A stretch of 64,000 bases of DNA, taken from contig NZ_CP028922.1 in the NCBI RefSeq assembly GCF_003060825.1, positions 3,517,001 through 3,581,000 on the forward strand, given 5' to 3'. Below are positions 6,923-16,500 of this stretch, in pieces. Under the pieces are notes generated by a model. It worked only from the letters and a program-made list of their open reading frames with translations, had not been told where the DNA came from and searched no databases. This stretch comes from Paenibacillus sp. CAA11. Its GTDB lineage: Bacteria > Bacillota > Bacilli > Paenibacillales > Paenibacillaceae. The position numbers and the translations under genes are program-made. The stretch's first letter is position 1; each line of letters starts with the position of its first letter.

Positions 6923-7834
6923 TTATTTTACTAAAGTTACTACAGAATTCAAGGAAGCAAAGGCCAGCGGACCGAAACCTTCAGCCGCTTCACCAACCGG
7001 TATCTCCAGCCGGAACACATAGCCCTGTCCGCCGATTTCCTTCACAATATACTCCTTGGTCCGTTTGGAGCCGTCTCCGAGCATGAACAGCTTGGCATCG
7101 CGCATAGGTTCAGCAATCGCATCCCCCTTAAGCGTCTTCACCCTGCCCACATCCGACAGCTCCTGGTCTGCTTCCAAGGCAAGATAATCAAGTTTGTAAT
7201 CCGAAGGGAGCTTGGTTACGGTCGCAAAATAATCCGGGTCCGCATCCAATGTCAGCTTGCCGGCCTTGCTGTCAAAGCTGAAGCCCTCTGGTACATAAAT
7301 GGCAAAGCCATCTCCCTGCGCCAGCTTGGCTGTCCGCTGTTCCTGATTTCCTTCCAGCGTGACGTTCAGCTGCTTGGTCTGCGGAAGCTCGCCGCTCTGT
7401 CCGCCTGCCGCTCCTGTTCCCTCGGCACCACTACCAGCCTTCTGAAGCTTCGTCAGGGTAAGCTGCTTGACCGTATTATCGCCTTCAATAGGTTCCTCTA
7501 CATATTCGAACTCTACCGGATCATTAGGCTCAAGCTCGGCTAATACGCTCTCCGTATCACCGCCAAGCTGAAATACTTTAGGTTCCCCGTTGACTGTAAT
7601 CTCAACCGAGGTCGTATCGGCCTGTCCAACATATTCTCCGGTACCTTTTAAGGTTTTAACCGTATTCTGATCTTTATCATTATGAGCAGGTTCATTTGGG
7701 GTGGTCTTATTTTGCGCCGGCGGAGTAGCCGCATTGTTTGTTGGAGCATCCGCTTTCTCCTTGCCGCAAGCGCTCAGCACCAGCATAAGCACCAGCGCTG
7801 CCGTCCATAGCATAGCTTTTCTGTGTTTGTTCAA
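6923..7834 (-). CDS. Lipoprotein of unknown function
   Basis: 303 residues. The TTG at 7834 is taken as the start because GGAGGTG lies just upstream; the ATG at 7849 overlaps that site. The N-terminus MNKHRKAMLW then a hydrophobic stretch ends in the lipobox VLSAC, so the protein should be lipidated on Cys and anchored outside the membrane. A low-complexity Asn/Thr/Pro/Lys linker follows. Next comes a small domain around residues 60-135 (VEITVNGEPKVFQLGG ... VEFEYVEEP) and a C-terminal domain beginning KQLNVTLEGNQEQRTAKLA. I do not recognise either domain. It stands alone between a two-way terminator and the divergent yneQ. Confidence 0.75.
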   Translation of the reverse strand: MNKHRKAMLWTAALVLMLVLSACGKEKADAPTNNAATPPAQNKTTPNEPAHNDKDQNTVKTLKGTGEYVGQADTTSVEITVNGEPKVFQLGGDTESVLAELEPNDPVEFEYVEEPIEGDNTVKQLTLTKLQKAGSGAEGTGAAGGQSGELPQTKQLNVTLEGNQEQRTAKLAQGDGFAIYVPEGFSFDSKAGKLTLDADPDYFATVTKLPSDYKLDYLALEADQELSDVGRVKTLKGDAIAEPMRDAKLFMLGDGSKRTKEYIVKEIGGQGYVFRLEIPVGEAAEGFGPLAFASLNSVVTLVK

Positions 7835-7921
7835 AAGTAACACCTCCACTTATTATAACGGCTCACAAGCTGTAAAGTTGCATCCAGCTCTTGTGCCCCC
7901 ATGTCATTGCCCTGGTGATCT

Positions 7922-7930
7922 TGCTATAAT
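7922..7930 (+). promoter_or_regulatory. Extended -10 promoter of yneQ
   Basis: TGC-TATAAT (TATAAT at 7925-7930) is an extended -10 element. No good -35 box is visible 17 bases upstream. It lies about 50 bases before the yneQ start. Confidence 0.5.
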
Positions 7931-7982
7931 AACTTAATAGTCTGTACAATTTACATTACCCACGAACGAGGATGCGATAATT

Positions 7983-8282
7983 ATGGCCTTTGGCATTAAC
8001 CGACAAGAACTCTCCATGTGGAAACAGCAGGTTTCCTCCGGAAAGATTGCCTTCCTGACGCATTACTGGCTGGACCCGCGTTTCCCCGGAGTCCGTACTG
8101 TTACCAAGGTAGGCTGCTCTGATCTTGAACGGCTCTCGGCCTGGTGCCGCAAATATGAGCTTGACCCCAAATATATTCATCGCAGAAGGCCCTATCCGCA
8201 TTTTGACCTGCTGGGTCCCAAGCAGCGGGAAATCCTGAGTCAAGAAGGCCTGAGCGAGCACATACGGCGGTTCAAACTATAA
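7983..8282 (+). CDS. yneQ: Small conserved protein YneQ
   Basis: 99 residues, the length of Bacillus subtilis YneQ, and with the same recognisable blocks: MAFGINRQEL at the start, IAFLTHYWLDPRFPG (residues about 22-36), TVTKVGCSD, and YPHFDLLGPKQ before a short helix. No membrane segment or known catalytic motif. GAGG lies 11-14 bases before the ATG. The function of YneQ is unknown. It converges on a Cof-type phosphatase gene with only 24 bases between the stops and no obvious terminator hairpin in the gap. Confidence 0.82.
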   Translation: MAFGINRQELSMWKQQVSSGKIAFLTHYWLDPRFPGVRTVTKVGCSDLERLSAWCRKYELDPKYIHRRRPYPHFDLLGPKQREILSQEGLSEHIRRFKL

Positions 8283-8306
8283 TCGCCGTCCTACGCTGCT
8301 AGAGTA

Positions 8307-9077
8307 TCAGATTAAGCCAAGCATACGCAAGCCATGCCAGATACCATCCTCATCTACGGGCTTGGTCACATGCTTGGCTTGTTTTTTGATGAAATCATCC
8401 GCATTCCCCATCGCCACGCTGTTCTTCACCCGTCTAAGCATCTCCAGATCATTCAGCGCATCACCGAACGCATAAACATCGTCTTCCGGGGTTTCGGACA
8501 ATTGGATATACCGGGAAATGCCTTCTGCCTTAGAACCCCCTTTAGGAAGGACGTCCATGGACAAAGGATGCCAGCGGACAAATTTCAAATCCTTGTACTG
8601 CTCCTCATAATGCTTCTCCTGATCTTCCGTGCAGAACAGCAGGCACTGATAAATATTGCGCGTCAGAAAATAATCCGGATCAAGCTCCGGAAGCTCCAAT
8701 CTCAAGGTTGAAATACTCTGATCGATATAAGCATGGTATTCCGTATTCGTGCGCATCCCTTCATGGTCCATATAGACAATTGGATTTTCACGGGTCAATG
8801 CGTCGACAGACAGCTGTTTAACCAGATCGGTATGTATCGGGTTGGCATAGATTACCTCTCCCTTGCGAACCACATATTGTCCGTTAAAACTTACGTAAGA
8901 ATCAATCTCCAGCTCTTCCCTGATGTCCTTGAACATAAATGGCCCGCGACCTGTTGCAATGGCTACCTCATGTCCGTTCTCTCTAAGCTTGTTCACCGCT
9001 TCCTTCGTAGCTGGCGGAATCTTCTTATCGTGATCTAACAGGGTTCCGTCAATATCGAAAAAAATCAGTTTGTTCAT
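8307..9077 (-). CDS. Cof-type HAD phosphatase (YkrA-like)
   Basis: 256 residues. HAD motif I is FFDIDGTLLD at residues 5-14, motif II ATGRGPF near 40, and motif IV FGDALNDLEML near 208, with the C2-type cap between. This is the Cof/IIB subfamily, which hydrolyses sugar phosphates and related small phosphoesters in the cytosol. The overall sequence (SYVSFNGQYVV, KHVTKPVDEDGIWHGL) resembles B. subtilis YkrA. The ATG at 9077 follows GAGGAGG; upstream in-frame codons run through the bdbDC terminator. Substrate unknown. Confidence 0.88.
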   Translation of the reverse strand: MNKLIFFDIDGTLLDHDKKIPPATKEAVNKLRENGHEVAIATGRGPFMFKDIREELEIDSYVSFNGQYVVRKGEVIYANPIHTDLVKQLSVDALTRENPIVYMDHEGMRTNTEYHAYIDQSISTLRLELPELDPDYFLTRNIYQCLLFCTEDQEKHYEEQYKDLKFVRWHPLSMDVLPKGGSKAEGISRYIQLSETPEDDVYAFGDALNDLEMLRRVKNSVAMGNADDFIKKQAKHVTKPVDEDGIWHGLRMLGLI

Positions 9078-9118
9078 AGCGTGAAGCCTCCTCAAGTTGT
9101 CAATTCTTCCATCATACA

Positions 9119-9150
9119 CAAAAACGATGCCGGCCATCCACCGCATCGTT
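9119..9150 (-). terminator. Terminator of bdbDC
   Basis: AACGATGC and GCATCGTT form an 8-bp stem; on the minus strand the second arm runs into TTTTTG. It lies 27 bases past the bdbC stop. Confidence 0.75.
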
Positions 9151-9176
9151 CTTGTGAATTCTATTCTTAGTATACC

Positions 9177-9656
9177 TTAATCCTGCCCCAAACTCCCGGC
9201 TTCTTCACGATCCGCTGCCCGCTCACGGCCCAGCCACAGCAAGGAGGCAATGAATATAAAGGCGATCAAAGCCAATAAAGGAATTGTAATAAAGCCAAGG
9301 AAATTAATATAATCCCGGTTGCACGGGACGCCTGTCCGACATGGCAGGGCTTGATCCAGCGCAGGAATCTTCTGCTTTCCGTAATGATACAAGGAGATGC
9401 ACCCGCCAATAATCACCAGGGGAAGCACATAACCTGTGATCTGGCGGTCATTGCGGTAAGCTGCGATCCCAAGCAGGATCACTAAAGGGTACATAAAGAT
9501 TCGCTGGAACCAGCATAGCGTGCAGGGCTGATAATGCAAAATCTCGCTTAGATAAAGGCTGCCCGCCGTAGCTATGATGGCTACAATCCAGGCAAAATAA
9601 ATGGCATAAGTGCGAATAAAGGATTCCTTCGACTTAGCTTGAGCAGAGGATATCAT
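9177..9656 (-). CDS. bdbC: Disulfide oxidoreductase BdbC (DsbB family)
   Basis: 159 residues with four hydrophobic helices. The DsbB-type cysteine pairs are both present: CTLC in HYQPCTLCWFQR (about residue 45) and the extracytoplasmic pair in LPCRTGVPC (about residues 104-110). The protein reoxidises its thiol-oxidase partner and passes electrons to quinone. Its ATG overlaps the last four bases of bdbD (9653-9656), so the two are translationally coupled. This bdbD-bdbC order matches the Bacillus pair needed for disulfides in exported proteins such as competence factors. Confidence 0.93.
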   Translation of the reverse strand: MISSAQAKSKESFIRTYAIYFAWIVAIIATAGSLYLSEILHYQPCTLCWFQRIFMYPLVILLGIAAYRNDRQITGYVLPLVIIGGCISLYHYGKQKIPALDQALPCRTGVPCNRDYINFLGFITIPLLALIAFIFIASLLWLGRERAADREEAGSLGQD

Positions 9657-10378
9657 GATCCTTTGACCGCCTCATCAATCGCTTTCTTCACATTGTCCGG
9701 TTTCATAAAGTCTGGGTACGCCTGTTCTTTACCGTTGATAAACAGGGAGGGCGTTCCTTCCAGCTTCTGCTTGCTTGCAAACTCATTCTGTTCATCGACT
9801 TCGTTCTGATAAGTCTTGTTCTCGATGTCCTTGCGAAGCAGATCGTAGTCAATGTCCAGCTTCTCCGACTTAGCCAGATTAACCAGAAAGTCTGTCGTGA
9901 TCCAGCCGCTCTCTTCTTGCCCCTGGTCACGGTACAGCGCATCATGAAATTGCCAGAAGGCATCCTTGTTCTGATGATACACCGAACGGGCTGCAAGCGC
10001 AGCACGATTTGAATCGCCAGGTGCATTCTCTATGACGAGGAAATCCGAGAAATAGAAGGCCACCTTGCCCTCATCAATATAGGATTTCAGTTCTGGCTTA
10101 ACCTCTTGATTAAAGGTTCGGCAATACGGACACTGATAATCCCCATACTCAACAATTTTAACAGGAGCATTTGGATTTCCCAGTACCGGAAGCTGATCAT
10201 AGGCAAAATCAACTTTATTTTCAGACTTGGGCTGGAGCAGCAAAACAACGAGTACCGCAATAACCGCTACGGCAGCTATTGTAATCCATACAAGCAGGCG
10301 CCGTCGCTTCTGGGATTCTCTCTCCTTCTCACGTCTTCGTTCGGCCGCATAATTCGCTGATTTCTTCTTTGGCTTCAG
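9653..10378 (-). CDS. bdbD: Membrane-anchored thiol-disulfide oxidoreductase BdbD (DsbA family), probable CTG start
   Basis: DsbA-like fold with CPYC in YGDYQCPYCRTFN and the cis-Pro loop LEGTPSLFING. The first conventional start in frame is TTG at 10243, but that begins inside the membrane anchor. The open frame continues upstream through a basic stretch (KPKKKSANYAAERRR) and a full transmembrane segment (LLVWITIAAVAVIAVLVVLL) to a CTG at 10378 preceded by AAGAAGGG, with a stop 11 codons earlier. No ATG, GTG or TTG precedes the anchor in this frame. From CTG the protein is 241 residues. The promoter at 10434-10462 would give a leader of about 50 bases. Confidence 0.85.
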   Translation of the reverse strand: MKPKKKSANYAAERRREKERESQKRRRLLVWITIAAVAVIAVLVVLLLQPKSENKVDFAYDQLPVLGNPNAPVKIVEYGDYQCPYCRTFNQEVKPELKSYIDEGKVAFYFSDFLVIENAPGDSNRAALAARSVYHQNKDAFWQFHDALYRDQGQEESGWITTDFLVNLAKSEKLDIDYDLLRKDIENKTYQNEVDEQNEFASKQKLEGTPSLFINGKEQAYPDFMKPDNVKKAIDEAVKGS

Positions 10379-10433
10379 TGAATATCCCTTCTTTCTATTA
10401 TCGCATCGTTAATTCTCTATCCATCTTGCAATC

Positions 10434-10462
10434 ATTCTAGTTACAAAGCAGGCATTCGTCAA
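10434..10462 (-). promoter_or_regulatory. Sigma-A promoter of bdbDC
   Basis: TTGACG (10462-10457) and TAGAAT (10439-10434) are 17 bases apart on the minus strand. Transcription should start near 10427. The leader contains an out-of-frame eight-codon mini-ORF (MDRELTMR) ahead of the bdbD frame. Confidence 0.75.
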
Positions 10463-10484
10463 GTTACAGAAAAGTGTAAATACA

Positions 10485-10522
10485 AACAAGGAACGCGAGC
10501 AAAAGCTGCCGCGTTCCTTGTT
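10485..10522 (-). terminator. Terminator of the giant repeat gene
   Basis: AACAAGGAACGCG pairs perfectly with CGCGTTCCTTGTT (13 bp), followed on the minus strand by TTGTATTT. It begins 15 bases past the stop codon. Confidence 0.85.
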
Positions 10523-10536
10523 CGAAGCCTATTTAG

Positions 10537-13500
10537 CTATACTTCCTGATTGCCTATTGCAATCCAGGAAACAAATCCATAATTCTCTGTGCTGCCGGGC
10601 TGACGAGTCAGCTCCAGCGTAGCAGCGCCGGGATGCCGTGTCTTGAGTGAAGCGTGGACGGACGCCTGGTTCGTCATGGCGACAATTGCATAATGAGCAT
10701 CTGCAAATGTCTCCTCGAAGCTGACGGTTACCTCGGATTTATTCTCATCATCCGGGAACAGAAATACCGTCATACCGAACTGCTGCATTGTCGGCCGCTC
10801 CCGGCAGCTTTGCACGGGCGAAATGGCCAAATGCTTGAGCTCCACAGACTTCTCTTGCAATTGGGCAGAGCCCACTGCTCCCTCAGTTAAATGGCTGCTG
10901 GTTACACTTTGCTCAGCCAAATGCTGGGAGCCAATGGCCGATAACTGGATGTGGTCAGGGCCTACTGCATCCAGCTTTAATATATCCCCATCGACGGCCT
11001 GATACTGCAGATGCGAACGGTCAATGGATCCTTTCTGCAGGTGGCTTCCGGTAATGCCATCCATCGGAAGCAGTCCGTTCATAATTAGCTCCTCGGACAG
11101 ATGCTTCCGGTCAACCGCCTCGGCCTGGAGCTGGCTTCCCCCTACACTGCCAGCACTCAAATGCTGGCGCAGTACGGATTCTGCCGTCAGGTGCTGAGAA
11201 TTTACAGCCCCTTCGCTTAAGTGCAGATCAGTGACGCTGCCTTCTGCCAAATGCTCGGAGCTTATGGCTTCTGGCTGAATGTGTTGGGAACCTATTGCTC
11301 CGTTTTGCAGAACCGTCTCATCCACGGAGCCTGCCTGAAGTTGAGTCCGGCCGATGCTGCCTTCTGCCAAGTGCTCAAAGCTTATGGCTTCTGGCTGAAT
11401 ATGCTGGGAACCCACGGCTCCGTTTTGTAGAACCGTCTCATCTACGGAACCTGCCTGAAGTTGAGTCCGGCCGATGCTGCCCTGCACGATATGTGATTCC
11501 GTGATGCCGCCTCTTGGCAGGATTCCCTTCTCCAGCAGCTCCTCGGACAGATGGCGCTCTTCCACCGCTTCAGCCTGAAGCTGGCTTCCGCCCACGCTGC
11601 CTACGCTTAAGTGCTCCTGCTTCACCGCTTCTTCCACCAGGTGCTGAGAATTTACAGCTCCTTCGCTTAAGTGCAGGTCAATGATGCTGCCTTCTGCCAA
11701 GTGCTCGAAGCTTACGGCTCCTGGCTGAATATGCTGGGAACCCACGGCTCCGTTTTGCAGAACCGTCTCATCCACGGAGCCTGCCTGAAGTTGAGTCCGG
11801 CCGATGCTCCCCTGCACGATATGTGCTTCTGTGATGCCGCCTCTTGGCAGAATTCCCTTCTCCAGCAGCTCCTCGGACAGATGCCGCTCTTCCACCGCTT
11901 CAGCCTGAAGCTGGCTTCCGCCCACGCTGCCTACGCTTAAGTGCTCCTGCTTCACCGCTTCTTCCACCAGGTGCTGAGAATTTACAGCTCCTTCGCTTAA
12001 GTGCAGGTCAATGATGCTGCCTTCTGCCAAGTGCTCGAAGCTTACGGCTCCTGGCTGAATATGCTGGGAACCCACGGCTCCATTTTGTAGAGCCGTCTCA
12101 TCTACGGAGCCTGCCTGAAGATGAGTCCGGCCGATGCTGCCCTGCACGATATGTGCTTCTGTGATGCCGCCTCTTGGCAGGATTCCCTTCTCCAGCAGCT
12201 CCTCGGACAAGTGCTGCTCTTCCACCGCTTCAGCCTGAAGCTGGCTTCCGCCCACGCTGCCTACGCTTAAGTGCTCCTGCTTCACCGCTTCTCCTGCCAG
12301 GTGCTGAGAATTTACAGCCCCTTCGCTTAAGTGCAGGTCATTAATGCTGCCTTCCGCCAAGTGGGCAGCGTCGATCGCACCTGCCTGAATATGCTGCGAA
12401 CCGACTACACCACCTTGCAGGATCGTCTCATCCACGGAGCCTGCCTGCAGGTGAGTCCGGCCGATGCTATCCGGTGCTACATGGACTCCGGTAATTCCGC
12501 CTCTTGGCAGGATTCCCTTCTCCAGCAGCTCCTCGGACAAGTGCTGCTCTTCCACCGCTTCGGCCTGAAGCTGAACTCCACCCACGCTGCCTACGCTTAA
12601 GTGCTCCTGCTTCACTGCTTCTCCTGCCAGGTGCTGAGAGTTTACAGCCCCTTCGCTTAAATGCAGGTCAGTGACGCTGCCTTCTGCCAAATGGGCGGAA
12701 TCGACAGCTCCTAACTGAATATGCTGCGGACCGACCGCCTCGCTTTGCAGAACAATTTCATCCACGGAGCCTGCTTGAAGATGTGCGCGACCAAGCGTCC
12801 CTTTCTGCAGGTGAGCCCCGGTAACGCCGTCCATCGGAAGGAGCCCGTTCATAATCAGTTCCTCGGACAGATGCCTCCATTCCACGGCCTCAGCCTGAAG
12901 CTGGCTTCCCCCTACACTGCCAGCACTCAAATGCTGCCGCTTCACGGATTCCGCTGCCAGATGCCGTGAATTTACGGCACCTTCAGTCAAGTGCAGATCG
13001 TGGATACTGCCTTCCGTCAAATGTTCAGAGCTGATGGCTCCAGGCCGAATATGCTGCGATCCGACCGCTCCACTTTGCAGAACCGTCTCATCGACTGCAT
13101 CTGCCTGCAGATGAGTCCGGTCTATGCTGCCTTCCACAAGATGCGATCCCTGGATGCCTCTTCTTGGTAGAATCCCCTTCTCCAGCAGCTCCTCCGACAG
13201 GTGCTGCTCTTCCACAGCCCCAGCCTGCAGGTGGCCTCCCCCTACACTGCCAGCGCTGAGGTGTTCCTGCTTCACCGCTTCATCAGCCAGATGCTGAGCA
13301 TGCACCGCGCCTTCGGACAGATGCTCCTCCGCAACGCTGCCATGTATCAAGTGCTCGGAGCTTACGCTTTCCGGACGAATATGCTGCGAACCGACCGCTC
13401 CGCTTTGCAGAACCGTTTCATCGACTGCATCTGCCTGTAGATGAGTCCGGTCTATGCTGCCTTCCACAAGATGAGACCCCTGGATGCCTCTTCTTGGTAG

Positions 13501-16500
13501 AATCCCCTTCTCCAGCAGCTCCTCCGACAGGTGCTGCTCTTCCACAGCCCCAGCCTGCAGATGGCTCGCTCCTACACTGCCAGCGCTGAGGTGCTCCTGC
13601 TTCACGGCTTCTTCAGCCAGATGCTGAGCATGCACCGCACCTTCGGCCAGATGCTCCTCCGCAACGCTGCCATGTACCAAGTGCTCAGAGCTTACGCTTT
13701 CCGGACGAATATGCTGCGAACCGACGGCTCCGCTTTGCAGAACGTTTTCATCGACTGCATCTGCCTGCAGATGAGTCCGGGCTATGCTGCCTGTCACAAG
13801 ATGGGCCCCCTGAATGCCTCCTCTTGGCAGAATTCCCTTCTCCAGCAGCTCCTCGGACAGATGGTACTCTTCTACTGCCTCAGCCTGCAGATGGCTCGCT
13901 CCTACACTGCCAGCACTGAGGTGCTCCTGCTTCACGGCTTCATCAGCCAGATGCTGAGCATGCACCGCGCCTTCGGCCAGATGCTCCTCCGCAACGCTGC
14001 CATGTACCAAGTGCTCGGAGCTTATGCTTTCCGGACGAATATGCTGCGAACCGACGGCCGCTGGCTGAATCACTTCACCATCTACTGCACTGGCCTTCAG
14101 ATGCTCGCGGCCCAAACTGTTATAGCATATCTGGTTGCCGTGTACTCCGGCTTGCGGAAGAATCCCCTCCTCTGCAAGCTCCTTAGAAAGATGCCGCCGC
14201 TCAATAGTTTCGTCCGTAAGATGAACTGCATGAATAGCACCGGGCTCGATATGCTGGGAGCTGACCGCTTCGTGCTGAAGAACATTTCCGTCAACCGACT
14301 GATCTTGAAGATGCTGGCCCGTTAGACTATCCGGACGGATATGGGCTCCGGTAATTCCGCCTTTAGGAAGGAGTCCTCCAACAATTAATGATTCTGTAAA
14401 ATGTGCAAGAGAAACCGCTCCCGGCTGCAGCTGTCTTGAACCAACTGCATTGGCTGACAGGTGCTCTGGCCCCACACTTTCTGGAGATAAATGCTGGGAG
14501 CTGACCGCACCATCGGCCAAATGTTGATCAGTTACACTGCCTTCCGCCAAGTGGTCCGATTCAACCGATCCTGGCTGAAGATGTTCTGAAGTGACAGCAT
14601 GCTTCTGCAGAATATGGCTATCTACCGCATTCGGCTGCAGATGGTGCTGGCCTATGCTGCCCGGAACAATATGATCGCTGTTAATTCCTTCTTGCGGAAG
14701 CAAACCTTCCGTAAGAAGGTCTTCAGACAGATGAGGTAATGACACAGCTCCAGCTTGCAGCTGCATAGCTCCTACCGAGTCGGAAGCCAAATGGATCTTC
14801 TCAATGCTGCCTGCTTCCACATGGCGGGTTGTTACCGCTCCGTCCGCCAAATGCTGTTCTTGAACACTCAAGTCAGACAAATGCTGGGATTCTATTGCCC
14901 CTGGACGAATATGTCCGGTTCCCACTGCACTATCCTGTAAAACCTCTCCGTCCACAGCTCCCTTTTGAAGATGGGTCCGGCCCAGACTGTCAGGACGAAC
15001 ATGCGGCCCCTGAATCCCCCCCTTCGGAAGGAGCCCATTTGTGATCAGCTCTTCCGAGAGATGAGGCAAGGCCACGGCCCCAGCTTGAAGCTGAAGTGCC
15101 CCCACAGAATCAGAAGCCAGATGATATCTCTCTATACTGCCGGCTTTCAAATGGCGGGCGGAAACAGACTCATCAGCCAATTGGCGTTCTCCTACACTTT
15201 TTTCAGCCAATTGACGTGCTGTGACCGCACCGGCCTGGATATGCTCGGGACCTACGGCATCATTCTGCAGAACTTCTCCATCTACAGCTCCCTGACGCAG
15301 GTGGAAGCGTCCAAGGCTATCCGGACGAAGCTGTTCCCCTCTGATGCCATCTTTAGGCAGCAGCCCTGTAATTGCAAGCTCATCCGTAATATGATGGAAA
15401 GCTATGATTCCCTCCTGAAGGTGAGCTTTACCTACAGAGCCAGGTGCCAGATGAGCCGCTTCCACGCTCGACTCGGTCAAATGGTGGGAACGTACAGCCC
15501 CATCGGCAATCTTGGGCGAGGTTACCGCTAAATCGTTCAATTTATCGGTAGATACACTCTCTGGAGACAGCTTCAATGAAGTTACCGCATGATCCTGAAG
15601 ATGGAAAGAGAATACAGAACCCTCGGTCAGATGGTTCTCCTGAACCGAACCTGCCTTGAGAATATCTCCGGTTACCGAACCTGGCCGTAATGCAGCTGTG
15701 CCAATGCTATTATGTTGAATATGCTCCTCATTAATTGCCCCCGGCTCAATATGAAGAGATGTAACTGCTCCGGCCTGAAGAGCTGCTCCGCTTACACTGT
15801 CTTCCGCCAAATGGTGTTCATGAACGGAGCCAAAGGCAATATGCCCATTCGTGACGCTTCCCTTAGCCAGCTTGCTTCCATTCACGGCCTCCTGCGCAAT
15901 TTTGTCAGCGTTAACTGCACCATCAGCCAGCTTGCTGCTCGTGACCGCACCAGACTTGAGGTGATATTCTCCCACCGACTGCTTGGAGATGTGGTAATCC
16001 TGGACAGCCGAGGCTTCAATGCTGCCGCTCTTCACGGCTGCATCCTGCAGGTGACGATCATTGACGGAGGAGATGGCAAGATGCTCCTCATGCACCGCGC
16101 CGTGCTGAATATGGGTACCAGAAACTGCAGCAGGCGAGATGCGATCCCCCTGGATAGAAGCTTTGGCGATATGCCTTGACATGACGGCCTCATCGCTAAT
16201 CTTATGCGGAAGAATGCTTTGATCCGCAATTTTGGATGAGGTGACCGACTGCTCAATCAGATGGGACGTACCTACAGATTGATCTGCCAGCTTAGTGGAC
16301 AGAATGCTGCGGTCGGCCAAGTGACGGGTAGTAATCTCACCTGCCCCAATATGTCTATCGCTTATGCTTGAAGAACGAATATGGGACGATTCTACCGTAT
16401 CGGGAGCCAAGTGATGTGACATGATTGATTGGTCCGACAGGTGTCGAGAGCTGACAGCCCCCTTCTCTAATTCTTCGCTTCCAATGCATTGTCCGGCCAG

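Noticed and set aside
7956-8261. 101-codon minus-strand frame over yneQ
   Set aside because: No ribosome site, and the plus-strand frame encodes the recognisable YneQ.
9653-10378. Frameshift at the 5' end of bdbD
   Set aside because: Shifting to the nearby ATG frame meets TAA and TAG at once, so a simple indel would not restore a normal start; a CTG start explains the frame better.
13531-14325. A 264-codon open frame on the plus strand inside the giant gene, and several similar ones
   Set aside because: These arise because the 30-bp repeat has a fixed phase and biased codons, so the opposite strand stays open. They lack ribosome sites and repeat the antisense of the same unit.
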